DNA of 64,000 nt from Rugamonas aquatica (GCF_009380215.1 NZ_WHUG01000016.1:62001-126000); one strand, 5' to 3'; shown: positions 17,406 to 27,327, counted from the first letter of the stretch. Numbers and translations: made by a program. The notes: generated from the sequence alone by a model not told the origin.

Positions 17406-18798
17406 GAAACTGATCCGCAAAATCCTCGGCACCAAAAGCAAGGCGCGCGACACCAGCACGCCGGTGGTACTCGGCCCCGACGCCCACGGCATCGACCCGC
17501 GCCTGCTGTCGTCGAACGCGGTGCGCGTCACCAGCACCCTGCAGGAAGCCGGCTACGAAGCCTTCGTCGTCGGCGGCGCCGTGCGCGACCTGCTGCTGGG
17601 CGTGAAGCCGAAAGACTTCGACATCGCCACCAACGCCACGCCGGAGCAGGTCAAGCGCCTGTTCCGCCGCGCCTTCATCATCGGCAAGCGATTCCAGATC
17701 GTGCACGTGATGTTCGGCCAGGATTTGCTGGAAGTGACCACCTTCCGCGGCACCACGCTGGACAACGCGCCGAAGGATGAACATGGCCGCGTCCTGCGCG
17801 ACAACACCTTCGGCTCGCAGGCGGAAGACGCGGTGCGCCGCGACTTCACCATCAACGCCATGTACTACAACCCGGCCAACCAGCAGGTGCTGGACTACCA
17901 CGGCGGCATCGAAGACATCCGCGCCAAGACGCTGCGCATCATCGGCCAGCCGGAAGCGCGCTACCGCGAAGACCCGGTGCGTATGCTGCGCGTGGTGCGC
18001 TTCGCCGCCAAGCTCAAATTCACCATCGAACCGAATACCGGCGCGCCTATCTCCGTGATGGCGTCGTTGATCGACAACGTGCCCGCCGCGCGCGTGTTCG
18101 ACGAAATGCTCAAGCTTCTGATGAGCGGCCAGGCGCTGGCCTGCCTGCAGCAGCTGCGCAAGGAAGGCCTGCATCACGGCCTGCTGCCGCTGCTGGACGT
18201 GGTGCTGGAACAGCCGCTGGGCGCCAAGTTCGTGACGCTGGCGCTGGACTCGACCGATGCCCGCATCCACGCCGGCAAGACCGTATCGCCGGGCTTCCTG
18301 TTTGCGTCGCTGCTGTGGCACCAGGTGCTGGAGAAGTGGACCGCCTACCGCGCCTCGGGCGAGCAAACCATCCCCGCGCTGCACCTGGCGGCCGACGACG
18401 TGCTCGATTCGCAGACCGAGAAGCTGGCCTTGCAGCGCAAGATCGGCTCCGACATGCGCGACATCTGGTCGATGCAGCCACGCTTCGAACGCCGCACCGG
18501 CAAGTCGCCGCACAAGCTGCTGGAGCACCTGCGCTTCCGCGCCGGCTACGACTTCCTGCTGCTGCGCTGCGCCTCGGGCGAGATCGACGCCGAGTTGGGC
18601 GAATGGTGGACCGCGTTCTACGAAGGCGACGAAGCCACCCGCGAAGACCTGATCGCATCGGCCAACCAGCCGGCCGGTTCCGGCGGCGCCAAGCGCAAAC
18701 GCGCACCGCGTCGCGGTGGCCGCAGCAAGGGCGGCGCTGAAGGCGGCAACGCTGGCGGCAATGCCGGCGGTTCCGGCGGCGACGGCGGCGCGGAATAA
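17398..18798 (+). CDS. pcnB: Poly(A) polymerase I
   Basis: PcnB adds 3' poly(A) tails to RNA, which marks it for decay. The 466-aa product has the class II nucleotidyltransferase signature VGGAVRDLLLGVKPKDFDIA at about residues 52-71. It also has the flexible-loop motif RRDFTINAM and the RNA-binding helices with EDPVRMLRVVRFAAKL. The C-terminal ~40 residues are a low-complexity basic and glycine-rich tail (KRKRAPRRGGRSKGG, then GGN/GGA repeats), which probably aids RNA binding. The ATG at 17398 is preferred over a TTG 12 bases earlier. Confidence 0.95.
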   Translation: MIKKLIRKILGTKSKARDTSTPVVLGPDAHGIDPRLLSSNAVRVTSTLQEAGYEAFVVGGAVRDLLLGVKPKDFDIATNATPEQVKRLFRRAFIIGKRFQIVHVMFGQDLLEVTTFRGTTLDNAPKDEHGRVLRDNTFGSQAEDAVRRDFTINAMYYNPANQQVLDYHGGIEDIRAKTLRIIGQPEARYREDPVRMLRVVRFAAKLKFTIEPNTGAPISVMASLIDNVPAARVFDEMLKLLMSGQALACLQQLRKEGLHHGLLPLLDVVLEQPLGAKFVTLALDSTDARIHAGKTVSPGFLFASLLWHQVLEKWTAYRASGEQTIPALHLAADDVLDSQTEKLALQRKIGSDMRDIWSMQPRFERRTGKSPHKLLEHLRFRAGYDFLLLRCASGEIDAELGEWWTAFYEGDEATREDLIASANQPAGSGGAKRKRAPRRGGRSKGGAEGGNAGGNAGGSGGDGGAE

Positions 18799-18816
18799 GC
18801 TGCGCCCTGACGCATC

Positions 18817-19332
18817 ATGAGCATCATCGGCACACCAGGTGAAGACGGCTTCGCCTTCACCATCGCCTACATCGGCATCGGCGCCAACCTGGGCGACGCG
18901 CGCGGCAACGTGGCCGATGCGCTGGAGCGCCTGCAACGCCTGCCCGGCTGCACGCTGATGGCGGCGTCGGGCCTGTACCGCACCGCGCCCATCGATTCGA
19001 GCGGCGACGACTACATCAACGCCGTGGCCCGCATCGCCACCACGCTGGACGCCGAAGCGCTGCTGCAGGCGCTGCACGGCATCGAGCAGGCGCATGGACG
19101 CGAGCGGCCCTACCGCAACGCCCCACGCACGCTGGACCTGGACCTGCTGCTGTACGGCGACCAGCAGATTGCCAGCGCCACGCTGACCGTGCCGCATCCG
19201 CGCATGACCGAGCGCGCCTTCGTGCTGGTGCCGCTGCTGGAACTGGCGCCGGCCATCCACATTCCCGGCAAGGGCGCGGCGCAGGATTATGCCGCCTCGG
19301 TAGCCGATCAGGGCATCAGCCCCATTATTTGA
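18817..19332 (+). CDS. folK: 2-amino-4-hydroxy-6-hydroxymethyldihydropteridine pyrophosphokinase
   Basis: FolK transfers pyrophosphate from ATP to 6-hydroxymethyl-dihydropterin in folate synthesis. The 171-aa protein shows AYIGIGANLGD at residues 17-27, the signature RPYRNAPRTLDLDLLLYGD with catalytic Asp residues, and VPHPRMTERAFVLVPLLELAP. It follows pcnB by 18 bases and precedes panB; pcnB-folK-panB is a common proteobacterial order. Confidence 0.95.
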   Translation: MSIIGTPGEDGFAFTIAYIGIGANLGDARGNVADALERLQRLPGCTLMAASGLYRTAPIDSSGDDYINAVARIATTLDAEALLQALHGIEQAHGRERPYRNAPRTLDLDLLLYGDQQIASATLTVPHPRMTERAFVLVPLLELAPAIHIPGKGAAQDYAASVADQGISPII

Positions 19333-19400
19333 CTCCCCTGCACGCGATAGCATTCAGGACTACACTATCGCCGTGTCATCACATCTTTAAAGGATTTCCC

Positions 19401-20279
19401 ATGTCTGGTTATTTGCAAGGAAACGAAATGGCCGCGAGCCAAAAGCCTGCCGCCACCACCGCACCTGCACCGGCCAAAGCGGTCGCCAACAAGGCAGTCA
19501 CCATCCCCACGCTGGCGAACCTGCGCGCGGCCGGTGAAAAGATCACCATGCTGACCTGCTACGATGCCAGCTTCGCCTCGCTGATGGACCGCTGCGGCGT
19601 CGAGATCCTGCTGATCGGCGATTCGCTGGGCATGGTCTGCAACGGCCACCAGTCCACGCTGCCGGTGACGGTGGCCGAAGTGGCCTACCACACCGCCGCC
19701 GTCGCGCGCGGCAGCAAGTCGGCGATGATCGTCGCCGACTTGCCGTTCGGCGCCTACGCCACGCCGGAGAGCGCGTTCAACAACGCCGTGCAGCTGATCC
19801 AGGCGGGCGCGCACATGGTCAAGCTGGAAGGCGGCGCATGGCTGGCCGACACGGTACGCTTCCTGACCGAGCGCTCGGTGCCGGTCTGCGCCCACCTCGG
19901 CCTGACGCCGCAATCGGTGCATCAGCTGGGCGGCTACAAGGTGCAAGGCAAGACCATCGAAAGCGCCGACCTGCTGAAAGCGGACGCGCTGAAACTGCAG
20001 GCAGCCGGCGCCTCGCTGCTGGTGCTTGAAGCGATTCCTACGCAGCTGGGCAAGGAAGTCACCGACCTGCTGGCGATACCGACGATCGGCATCGGCGCGG
20101 GTCCGGACTGCTCGGGCCAGGTGCTGGTGATGCACGATCTGCTGGGCGTCTTCCCAGGCCGCAAAGCGCGCTTCGTGAAGAACTTCATGGAAGGCCAGAC
20201 CAGCATCGACGCCGCCGTCACCGCCTACGTCACCGCCGTCAAGGACGGCAGCTTCCCGGCGCTGGAGCACTGCTTCTAA
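19401..20279 (+). CDS. panB: 3-methyl-2-oxobutanoate hydroxymethyltransferase
   Basis: PanB makes ketopantoate from alpha-ketoisovalerate and methylene-tetrahydrofolate, the first step to pantothenate and CoA. The 292-aa protein has TMLTCYDASFASLMD, the metal-binding IGDSLGMVCNGH, KLEGGAWLADTV and IGIGAGPDCSGQVLVMHD. A ~35-residue Ala/Pro/Lys-rich extension precedes the conserved barrel. Two starts have ribosome sites: ATG 19401 (AAGGA) and ATG 19428 (AAGGAAA); the first is given. The end overlaps the end of the convergent aminotransferase gene by 4 bases. Confidence 0.95.
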   Translation: MSGYLQGNEMAASQKPAATTAPAPAKAVANKAVTIPTLANLRAAGEKITMLTCYDASFASLMDRCGVEILLIGDSLGMVCNGHQSTLPVTVAEVAYHTAAVARGSKSAMIVADLPFGAYATPESAFNNAVQLIQAGAHMVKLEGGAWLADTVRFLTERSVPVCAHLGLTPQSVHQLGGYKVQGKTIESADLLKADALKLQAAGASLLVLEAIPTQLGKEVTDLLAIPTIGIGAGPDCSGQVLVMHDLLGVFPGRKARFVKNFMEGQTSIDAAVTAYVTAVKDGSFPALEHCF

Positions 20280-21637
20280 ACGAACTGTCTGACGCAGTCT
20301 TCAAACGCGGCCAATAGCTGCTTGATGTCGTTGTCGCTGGTATCCGGGCACACCAACAGCATGTTGTGGAACGGTGTGATCAGCAGGCCGCGGTTGAGCA
20401 GGTAAAGGTGGATGATCTGTTCCAGCTCGCTGTCCAGTATCGATTGCGCTTGCGTGCCATTTTGCGGTGGCGTCGGCGTGAACTGGAACTCGGTGCGGGC
20501 GCCGATTTGGGTGACGCACCATGGCAGCTTGTGGTGCGCGATCACTGCCCGCAAACCTTCCGCCAATTGGGCCGCCAGCGCAAACATGTGCTGGTAGGCC
20601 TGCTCCGCCATCACCTGCTCCAGATTGGCGCGCATCGCGGCCATGGCGAACATGTTGGCGCTCAGCGTGGTGCCGATGCCTGAATGACCCGGTGGCGCAT
20701 CGCGCTTTGCCTTCTCCACGCGCCGCGCCAGCTCCTCCGTAAATCCATAGACTGCGCAAGGAATGCCGCCGCCAATTGGCTTGCCAACCACCAGCGCGTC
20801 CGGCTGCATGCCGTGCGCCTGTGCGTATCCTCCGGGGCCGCTGCTGATGGTGTGCGTCTCGTCGATCACCAGCAGGCTGCCGTGGCGCTTGATGAGCTGC
20901 TGCGCGGCCTCCCAGTAGCCCGGCTGCGGCAGCACCATGCCGATGTTGGTCATCACCGGTTCGGCCAGCACGCAGGCGATGTCTCCCTGCCCCAGCGCAG
21001 CCTCCAGCGCCGGCAGGTCGTTGAACTCCACCACCACCGTATGATCCGTCAGCTTGTGCACCTGCCCCAGCAGACTGTCGCGCTGCGTCGGCACGCCGTC
21101 CACCAGATCGACAAACACATCGTCCACCGTACCGTGATAGCAGCCGTTGAAGACCAGCACCTTGCTGCGGCCCGTCGCAGCGCGCAGCCAGCGCAGCACG
21201 AAGCGGTTGGCGTCCGATGCGGACAATGCGAACTGCCAGTACGGCAGGCCGAAACGCCGCGCCAGCTCTGCCGCCACCGGCGCGGCGTCTTCCGACGGCA
21301 GCATGGCAGTGTAGCCACGTGCAGCCTGGCGCGCGATGGCCTGCGCCACCGGCGGCGGCGCGTGGCCGAACATGGCGCCGGTGTCGCCGAGGCAGAAGTC
21401 GATGTATTCGTGGCCATCCGCATCGCGGAAGCGGACGCCGGATGCCTCGCGCACCGTCAGCGCGAACGGCGTGGACCAGTCGTTCATCCAGTGCATCGGC
21501 ACGCCGAACAGCAGATGCTGCGCGGCCTGCCCCGCCAGCCGCGCCGACTCGGGATTGCGCGCGATGTAGCTGGTGCGTTCGGCGGCAGCCAGCGCTTGCA
21601 CGCGCGGCCAGTTCAATCCGTCGCGGGTGCCGGCCAT
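20276..21637 (-). CDS. Class III aminotransferase (glutamate-1-semialdehyde aminotransferase-like)
   Basis: This 453-aa PLP enzyme has the fold-type I class III layout: SDANRFVLRWLRAATGRSKV, FNGCYHGTVDDVF, the PLP-ring Asp in VIDETHTI and the Schiff-base Lys in VVGKPIGGG. It is closer to glutamate-1-semialdehyde aminomutase-like transaminases than to the SpuC-type enzyme at 25855. No porphyrin-pathway gene is adjacent, so a polyamine or amino-acid derived substrate is more likely. Its start lies 2 bases after the stop of the glutamine-synthetase-like gene at 21640. It is the last gene of the polyamine operon. Confidence 0.82.
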   Translation of the reverse strand: MAGTRDGLNWPRVQALAAAERTSYIARNPESARLAGQAAQHLLFGVPMHWMNDWSTPFALTVREASGVRFRDADGHEYIDFCLGDTGAMFGHAPPPVAQAIARQAARGYTAMLPSEDAAPVAAELARRFGLPYWQFALSASDANRFVLRWLRAATGRSKVLVFNGCYHGTVDDVFVDLVDGVPTQRDSLLGQVHKLTDHTVVVEFNDLPALEAALGQGDIACVLAEPVMTNIGMVLPQPGYWEAAQQLIKRHGSLLVIDETHTISSGPGGYAQAHGMQPDALVVGKPIGGGIPCAVYGFTEELARRVEKAKRDAPPGHSGIGTTLSANMFAMAAMRANLEQVMAEQAYQHMFALAAQLAEGLRAVIAHHKLPWCVTQIGARTEFQFTPTPPQNGTQAQSILDSELEQIIHLYLLNRGLLITPFHNMLLVCPDTSDNDIKQLLAAFEDCVRQFV

Positions 21638-21639
21638 GG

Positions 21640-22977
21640 TTACACCAGCAGCATCAGATGCTCGCGCTCCCACGAGCTGATTACGCGGCTGTAGGTGGCG
21701 AATTCCAGTTCCTTCACTTCGCAGAAGGCCTGTACGAACAGCTCTCCCAGGATATCGCTCAAGGGCTTGCATTCGCGCAGGCGCAGAATGGCGTCCTCCA
21801 GATTGCGCGGCAGCTGGTCATGCACATGCTCGGCGCTATCGGCGGTCGGCGGCGAAGGCGTCAAACCTTGCGTCATGCCGAGATAGCCGCAGGCCAGCGT
21901 GGCGGCCATCGCCAGATAGGGATTGACGTCCACGCCCGGCACCCGGTTCTCCACACGCCGGTTCAGCGGTGCGGAGTTCGGAATGCGGATGCCGCAGGTA
22001 CGGTTGTCGTAACCCCAGTGCACATTGGTCGGCGCCGACATGAAGCGCGACAGGCGGCGATACGAATTCACATGCGGCGCAAACAGCAGCGTGGCCGCCG
22101 CCGCATACTGCTCCAGTCCCGCGATATAGTTGAAGAACAAGGCGCTGGCTTCGCCATCGGCGCGGCTGAAGATGTTCTCGCCGGTCGCGGTATCGAGCAC
22201 GCTCTGGTGGATGTGCATCGCGCTGCCGGGCTCCGTCTCCATCGGCTTGGCCATGAAGGTGGCGAAGATCCCGTGCCGCAGCGCCGTCTCCCGCACCGCG
22301 CGCTTGAAGAGGAAGACGCGGTCGGCCAGCTCCAGCGCCTCGCCGTGCGTGAAGTTGATTTCCATCTGGCCCGCTCCCGCTTCGTGTATCAGCGTCTCCA
22401 CGCCCAGCTCATGCTGTTTGCAGAAGGTGGACAGCTCCAGAAAGAAAGGATCGAAGTCGTTCACGGCGTCGATGGAATATGACTGACGGCCGGATTCCGT
22501 CTTGCCGCTGCGGCCCAGCGGTGGCGTCAGCGGCTCGTGCGGATTGCTGCTGCGGGCGACCAGATAAAACTCCATCTCCGGCGCCACCACCGGCTGCCAG
22601 CCGCGCTCCGCATACAGCTTGAGCACCTTGCGCAACACCGCGCGCGGCGACAGGCCGACCGGCGAGCCATCGAAGTTCTGGCAATCGTGGATCACCAGCG
22701 CGACGTTCTCCGCTGCCCACGGCACCTGCCGCAGCGTGGCCAGGTCCGGCACGCAGATCATGTCGGGATCAGTAGCGCCGGTATAGGGAAGATTGTTAGG
22801 CTGCTCGCCGTTGACGGTGTTGAGCAGCACGCTCTTGGGCAAGCGCATCTCGCCCTCGCTGAGGAAGAGATCCTTGGGCAGTATCTTGCCACGGGCGATG
22901 CCGGTCATGTCGGCGATCACGCACTCCACTTCGTGAATATTGCGGTCGCGTAGAAAGTCCTTCATGGCCTGGCTCAT
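21640..22977 (-). CDS. Glutamine synthetase family protein (gamma-glutamylpolyamine synthetase-like)
   Basis: This 445-aa protein has the glutamine-synthetase catalytic fold: APEMEFYLV (Glu metal ligands), HEAGAGQMEINF, the ATP-site FMAKPMETEPGSAMHIHQS and NRRVENRVPGVDVNPYLA. It is related to the two PuuA-like ligases at 27328 and 35188 but clearly divergent, for example in its N-terminal third. Such enzymes glutamylate amines (putrescine, ethanolamine and others) using ATP. It lies between the aminotransferase and the glnT-like gene in a row of same-strand genes with short gaps. Confidence 0.85.
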   Translation of the reverse strand: MSQAMKDFLRDRNIHEVECVIADMTGIARGKILPKDLFLSEGEMRLPKSVLLNTVNGEQPNNLPYTGATDPDMICVPDLATLRQVPWAAENVALVIHDCQNFDGSPVGLSPRAVLRKVLKLYAERGWQPVVAPEMEFYLVARSSNPHEPLTPPLGRSGKTESGRQSYSIDAVNDFDPFFLELSTFCKQHELGVETLIHEAGAGQMEINFTHGEALELADRVFLFKRAVRETALRHGIFATFMAKPMETEPGSAMHIHQSVLDTATGENIFSRADGEASALFFNYIAGLEQYAAAATLLFAPHVNSYRRLSRFMSAPTNVHWGYDNRTCGIRIPNSAPLNRRVENRVPGVDVNPYLAMAATLACGYLGMTQGLTPSPPTADSAEHVHDQLPRNLEDAILRLRECKPLSDILGELFVQAFCEVKELEFATYSRVISSWEREHLMLLV

Positions 22978-22986
22978 CGCTTGCTC

Positions 22987-24366
22987 CTAAAAGCGGTCGA
23001 GATAGCGTCTGGTCTCCCAGGCGCTGACGTGTTGACTGTATTCGATCCATTCAGCGCTCTTCAGCGCCACAAACTCGTTGACGATATCCGTACCCAGTGC
23101 TGCGGCCAGCACCGCGTCGGCCTTCAGCGCAGCGGCGGCCTCGCCGAGATTCTGCGGCAGCAGCTTCAATCCCAGCTCCGCCCGCGCCGCATCGGACATT
23201 TCGTACACATCCTGATTGATCGGCTCACCGGCGGCCAGCGCCCGGTCGATGCCATCCAGTCCCGCAGCAATCACACCGGCCAGCGCCAGATAGGGATTGG
23301 CCGAACTATCCGGCAGCCTCCACTCGATGCGCTGGTAGACCACCCGCGCCACCGTGGTGCGGTTGTTGTCGCCATAGCCGATAAAGGCCGGCGCCCAACT
23401 AGTGCCAGACAGCGACTGCCCGCACATTAATCGTTTATACGAATTGACCGTCGGCGCGCACAGCGCTGCCAAGGCCGGGGCGTGATGCAGCAGGCCCGCC
23501 ATGAAGTGATAGGCCAGCGATGACAGGCCGAGATCGCGCCCGCCCGGCTCCGTCTCTTCACCCAGTGCGAACAGCGGCTTGCCGGCGACGTTCGCCAGCG
23601 ACAGATGGAAATGCAGCCCGCTGCCCGGACGGTCGGCAAACGGCTTGGGCATCATCGAGAACAGCATGCCCTCCTCTTCGGCGATATGCTGCGCCGCCAT
23701 CTTGAAGAGCATGAAGTTGTCCGCCGCCTTGAGCGCGTCGGCGTACTTGTAGTTGACTTCGAACTGGCCGGTCGCATCCTCGTGGTCGATCTGGAAAACG
23801 CCCAGTCCACACTGATCCAGCGACGTAGTCAGCTTCTCGATGAAGCCGCGCCGGCGCAACAGGCTCTTGGTGTCGTAGGATGGTTTTTCCAGCGTGTCGG
23901 CTGCTTCGGCGTCATAGCCGTCGGCACCTTTTTGCAGCAGGAAGAACTCCGGTTCCAGACCCGCGTTCAAGGTCCAGCCGCGCTGCGCCAGCCGCTCGAC
24001 CTGCTTGCGCAATACCTGGCGCGGGCAGGCGTCGAAAGGCACGCCCGCCACATGGCCATCCAGCACCACGCGCGCGTAGCCCGGCAGCCACGGCATGATC
24101 TTCAAGGTGGAGAGATCGGCGCGGCCATAGTATTCCGAACGCGGACCGGTACGCGGCAAGCCCGTGCCCCAGATCGACGGGCCCGAAAATCCAGCCCCCG
24201 GAGAGACGATATCGTCCAGATGCGCCAGCGGTATCAGCTTGCCCTTGGCCGCACCGTGGATGTCCGTGAACTGCGCGAACACGAAACGCACGCCTTTCGC
24301 AGCCAGCTCGCGCTGCGATTCTTCCGTCGAGCGAGCCGCCGTACTGTCTAGCCGATTTGTATCCAT
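22987..24366 (-). CDS. Glutamine synthetase family protein, GlnT (type III-like)
   Basis: The 459-aa protein has the synthetase core (LEPEFFLL, QIDHEDATGQFEVNY, SMMPKPFADRPGSGLHFHLS, VYQRIEWRLPDSSANPYLAL). Its N-terminus AKGVRFVFAQFTDIHGAAKGK is typical of the GlnT group and differs from the neighbouring ligases. GlnT proteins have been reported to make glutamine or gamma-glutamyl-amides. Its start overlaps the end of the aldehyde dehydrogenase gene by 19 bases, so they are co-transcribed. Confidence 0.8.
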   Translation of the reverse strand: MDTNRLDSTAARSTEESQRELAAKGVRFVFAQFTDIHGAAKGKLIPLAHLDDIVSPGAGFSGPSIWGTGLPRTGPRSEYYGRADLSTLKIMPWLPGYARVVLDGHVAGVPFDACPRQVLRKQVERLAQRGWTLNAGLEPEFFLLQKGADGYDAEAADTLEKPSYDTKSLLRRRGFIEKLTTSLDQCGLGVFQIDHEDATGQFEVNYKYADALKAADNFMLFKMAAQHIAEEEGMLFSMMPKPFADRPGSGLHFHLSLANVAGKPLFALGEETEPGGRDLGLSSLAYHFMAGLLHHAPALAALCAPTVNSYKRLMCGQSLSGTSWAPAFIGYGDNNRTTVARVVYQRIEWRLPDSSANPYLALAGVIAAGLDGIDRALAAGEPINQDVYEMSDAARAELGLKLLPQNLGEAAAALKADAVLAAALGTDIVNEFVALKSAEWIEYSQHVSAWETRRYLDRF

Positions 24367-25835
24367 GTAGTTTTCAGCTCGGTGTATTTATCGAAAGCGT
24401 GCAGCGATTTGTCGCGGCCATTACCGGACTGCTTGTAGCCGCCGAACGGCACGGTGATGTCGTCGCCGTCGTACTGGTTCACATGCACGGTGCCTGCCCG
24501 CAGCGCACGCGCCGTCTGGATCGCCTTGCTGATATCGGCAGTCCACACGGCGGCCTGCAAGCCGTACGGCGTGGAGTTGGCCTGCTTGACGGCATCCTTC
24601 ACGTCGGTAAAGCTCAGCACCGACAGCACCGGCCCGAAGATCTCTTCGCGCGCGATGGTCATGCTGCTGTCGACCTGGTCGAACAGCGTCGGCTCGACGT
24701 AGAAGCCGCCAGTATCGGTGCGCGCCTGGCGGCCGCCGGACAGCAGCTTGGCGCCGCCCGACTGGCCGGCTTCGATATAGCCCATCACCGTCTTCAATTG
24801 CGTCGCATCGACGATGGCGCCCATGACAGTGTTCTCGTCCAGCGGATCGCCCGGCTGGAAGCTCGGCATCATCGCCATCGCCTTTTCGAGGAATTGGTCC
24901 TTGATCGACGCTTCAACGAACAGGCGCGAAGGCGCGTTGCAGCTCTCGCCCTGGTTGAAGTAGATGGAACCAATCGCCGCCTGTACCGCCTTGTCCAGAT
25001 CGGGACAATCGGCGCAGACGATGTTGGCGGACTTGCCGCCCAACTCAGTCCATGCCCGCTTCAAATTCGATTGTCCGGCCATCTGCAAAATCTGCTTGCC
25101 GACGCGGGTGGAGCCTGTGAAGCCGATGCAGTCCACATCCATGTGCAGTGCCAGCGCGGCGCCGGCCTCGTGGCCATAACCCGGCAGCACATTGAACACG
25201 CCCGGCGGAATGCCCGCCTCCAGCGCGATCTCCGCCAGCCGCAGCGCCGTCAACGGCGATTTCTCGGACGGCTTGAGCACCACGCTATTCCCGGCTGCCA
25301 GCGCCGGCGCGATCTTCCACGCGGCCATAATCATCGGATAATTCCAAGGCACGATGGCCGCCACCACGCCGACCGCCTCGCGCGTAATCAGCGCCAGGCT
25401 GTTGGCCGCCGTCGGTGCGATCTCGTCGTAGATCTTGTCGATCGCCTCGCCATACCAGCGCAGGCAGTTGGCGGTTGCGCCCACGTCCACGCTCTGGCTG
25501 TATTTGATCGGTTTACCCATGTCCAGCGTTTCAAGCAGCGCCAACTCCGGGCCGTACTTTTGCACCAGGTCCGCAAACTTGATCAGCGTGCGCTTGCGCT
25601 GCGCCGGCGACTTGCCGGCCCAGCGACGGTCTTCGAATGCAGCGCGTGCGGCGGCAACCGCCACGTCGACATCGGCGCCATCGCAGCGCGCCACCATGCC
25701 CAGCTTGCGGCCGTCGATCGGCGACAGGTTCTCGAACTGCTGTTCCGATTTTGCCGAGACGCGCTCGCCGCCGATAAAGGCGCGGCCGTCGATCTGCAGG
25801 CTGCTCGCCCGTTCATGCCATGATGTTGTAGTCAT
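24348..25835 (-). CDS. puuC: Aldehyde dehydrogenase (PuuC-like)
   Basis: This 495-aa NAD(P)-dependent dehydrogenase would oxidise gamma-glutamyl-gamma-aminobutyraldehyde (or aminobutyraldehyde) to the acid. It shows PWNYPMIMAAWKIAPALAAG, the catalytic Glu in ELGGKSANIV, the catalytic Cys in NQGESCNAPSRLF and EEIFGPVLSV near the C-terminus. The ATG at 25835 is chosen over an in-frame TTG 12 bases upstream because GGAGA precedes it. The position between puuA/aminotransferase and glnT genes supports a polyamine role. Confidence 0.88.
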   Translation of the reverse strand: MTTTSWHERASSLQIDGRAFIGGERVSAKSEQQFENLSPIDGRKLGMVARCDGADVDVAVAAARAAFEDRRWAGKSPAQRKRTLIKFADLVQKYGPELALLETLDMGKPIKYSQSVDVGATANCLRWYGEAIDKIYDEIAPTAANSLALITREAVGVVAAIVPWNYPMIMAAWKIAPALAAGNSVVLKPSEKSPLTALRLAEIALEAGIPPGVFNVLPGYGHEAGAALALHMDVDCIGFTGSTRVGKQILQMAGQSNLKRAWTELGGKSANIVCADCPDLDKAVQAAIGSIYFNQGESCNAPSRLFVEASIKDQFLEKAMAMMPSFQPGDPLDENTVMGAIVDATQLKTVMGYIEAGQSGGAKLLSGGRQARTDTGGFYVEPTLFDQVDSSMTIAREEIFGPVLSVLSFTDVKDAVKQANSTPYGLQAAVWTADISKAIQTARALRAGTVHVNQYDGDDITVPFGGYKQSGNGRDKSLHAFDKYTELKTTWIQIG

Positions 25836-25854
25836 ATGCGTCTCCAATTCTGAA

Positions 25855-27306
25855 TTACAGCCAGCCGCGCTGCTGAACGTCCGCGTAGGTCAGGTCCAGG
25901 CAGTGGCGAATCAGCGCGATCATTTCGTCGATCTGCGCGCAGGTCATCACCAGCGGCGGCGCGATAATCATGCGGTCGCCGACGGCGCGCATAATCATGC
26001 CGTTGCCGAACATATAGCCACGGCAGACCATGCCCACCGCCAGCTCCTCGTCGAACGGCACATTCTCGTGCACGGTAGCGCCTTTGACGCGCACCAGATT
26101 CAGCCCGGCGACGAAACCGCAGCTGTCAGCATAACCAACCAGCGGATGATCCGCCAGCTCGGCAAAACGCTTTTTCAGATACGGCCCGGTCTCGCTGCCG
26201 ACACGCTCGACAAGCTTCTCGTCTTCGATGATGCGGATATTTTCCAGCGCCGCAGCGCAGGCTACCGGATGGCCCGAGTAGGTAAACCCGTGATTGAACT
26301 CGCCGCCCTTCTCGATCAGCACATTGGCCACGCGGTCGCCGACCAGCACACCACCCAGCGGCACATAGCCAGACGTGACGCCCTTGGCGAAAGTAATCAA
26401 GTCCGGCTTGATGCCAAACAGCTCAGACGCAAACCACTTACCCAGCCGGCCGAAGCCGCAGATCACCTCATCGGCGATCAGCAGGATGCCGTACTTGTCG
26501 CAGATGCGCTGGATCTCCGGCCAGTAGGTGGCAGGTGGAATCACCACGCCGCCCGCGCCCTGTATCGGCTCGCCGATGAAGGCCGCGACCTTGTCCGCGC
26601 CGACCTCCAGGATTTTCTTCTCCAGCCACGATGCCGCTTCGATGCCGAATTCGTCCTCCGTCATGCCGCGACCGGACTCCAGATAGTTCGGCTGGCCGAT
26701 ATGAACGATGCCGGGAATCGGCAAGCCACCCTGCGCGTGCATGCCATCCATGCCGCCCAGCGACGCGCCGGCCACAGTGCTGCCGTGGTAGGCGTTGTGG
26801 CGGCTGATGATGGTGTGGCGTTCCTTGTAGCCCAGCACATCCCAATAGCGGCGCACCATGCGCAGATTGGTGTCGTTGCCTTCCGAGCCTGAGCCGGTGA
26901 AATAGACGTGATTGAACTGCGGCGGCGAAATCTTCACCAGCTTGGCCGCCAGCTCCACCGCCGGGATATTGGTGGTGTTGAAGAAGCTGTTATAGAACGG
27001 CAGCGTCTCCATCTGCTTGTACACCGCTTCCGAAATGCTGGTGCGGCCGTAACCGACATTGACGCACCACAGGCCGGACATGCCGTCCAATACCTTCTTG
27101 CCTTGCGAATCCCACAGGTAGATGCCCTCGCCGCGCACCATCACGCGCGCGCCTTTTTCGCCCAGCGCCTTGTGGTCGGTGAAGGGGTGCATGTAGTGGG
27201 CCGTGTCCAGCTTCTGGATGGCGGCGGTGTCATACACTTCCGGACGCGCTGCGGCCTTCACCGACGCGACCAGGGAGGCGCCAGGCGCCAATGGATTGTT
27301 CGACAT
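25855..27306 (-). CDS. spuC: Polyamine:pyruvate aminotransferase (SpuC-like class III)
   Basis: This 483-aa PLP enzyme removes the amino group of putrescine or a related diamine onto pyruvate. Class III hallmarks are HYMHPFTDHKALGEKG at the N-terminus, GSEGNDTNLRMVRRY, SRHNAYHGSTVAGASLGG, LLIADEVICGFGRLGKWF and the PLP Lys in FAKGVTSGYVPLGGV. These match the SpuC/omega-transaminase group. AGGAA lies 7 bases before the ATG at 27306, preferred over a start 15 bases upstream. It sits between puuA and puuC genes. Confidence 0.86.
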   Translation of the reverse strand: MSNNPLAPGASLVASVKAAARPEVYDTAAIQKLDTAHYMHPFTDHKALGEKGARVMVRGEGIYLWDSQGKKVLDGMSGLWCVNVGYGRTSISEAVYKQMETLPFYNSFFNTTNIPAVELAAKLVKISPPQFNHVYFTGSGSEGNDTNLRMVRRYWDVLGYKERHTIISRHNAYHGSTVAGASLGGMDGMHAQGGLPIPGIVHIGQPNYLESGRGMTEDEFGIEAASWLEKKILEVGADKVAAFIGEPIQGAGGVVIPPATYWPEIQRICDKYGILLIADEVICGFGRLGKWFASELFGIKPDLITFAKGVTSGYVPLGGVLVGDRVANVLIEKGGEFNHGFTYSGHPVACAAALENIRIIEDEKLVERVGSETGPYLKKRFAELADHPLVGYADSCGFVAGLNLVRVKGATVHENVPFDEELAVGMVCRGYMFGNGMIMRAVGDRMIIAPPLVMTCAQIDEMIALIRHCLDLTYADVQQRGWL

Positions 27307-27327
27307 AGTGGTTCCTATCAAAAGTGA

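Noticed and set aside
20276..21637. Assignment as hemL (glutamate-1-semialdehyde aminomutase)
   Set aside because: The core is class III, but the context is polyamine catabolism and key segments differ from HemL; only a general aminotransferase call is supported.
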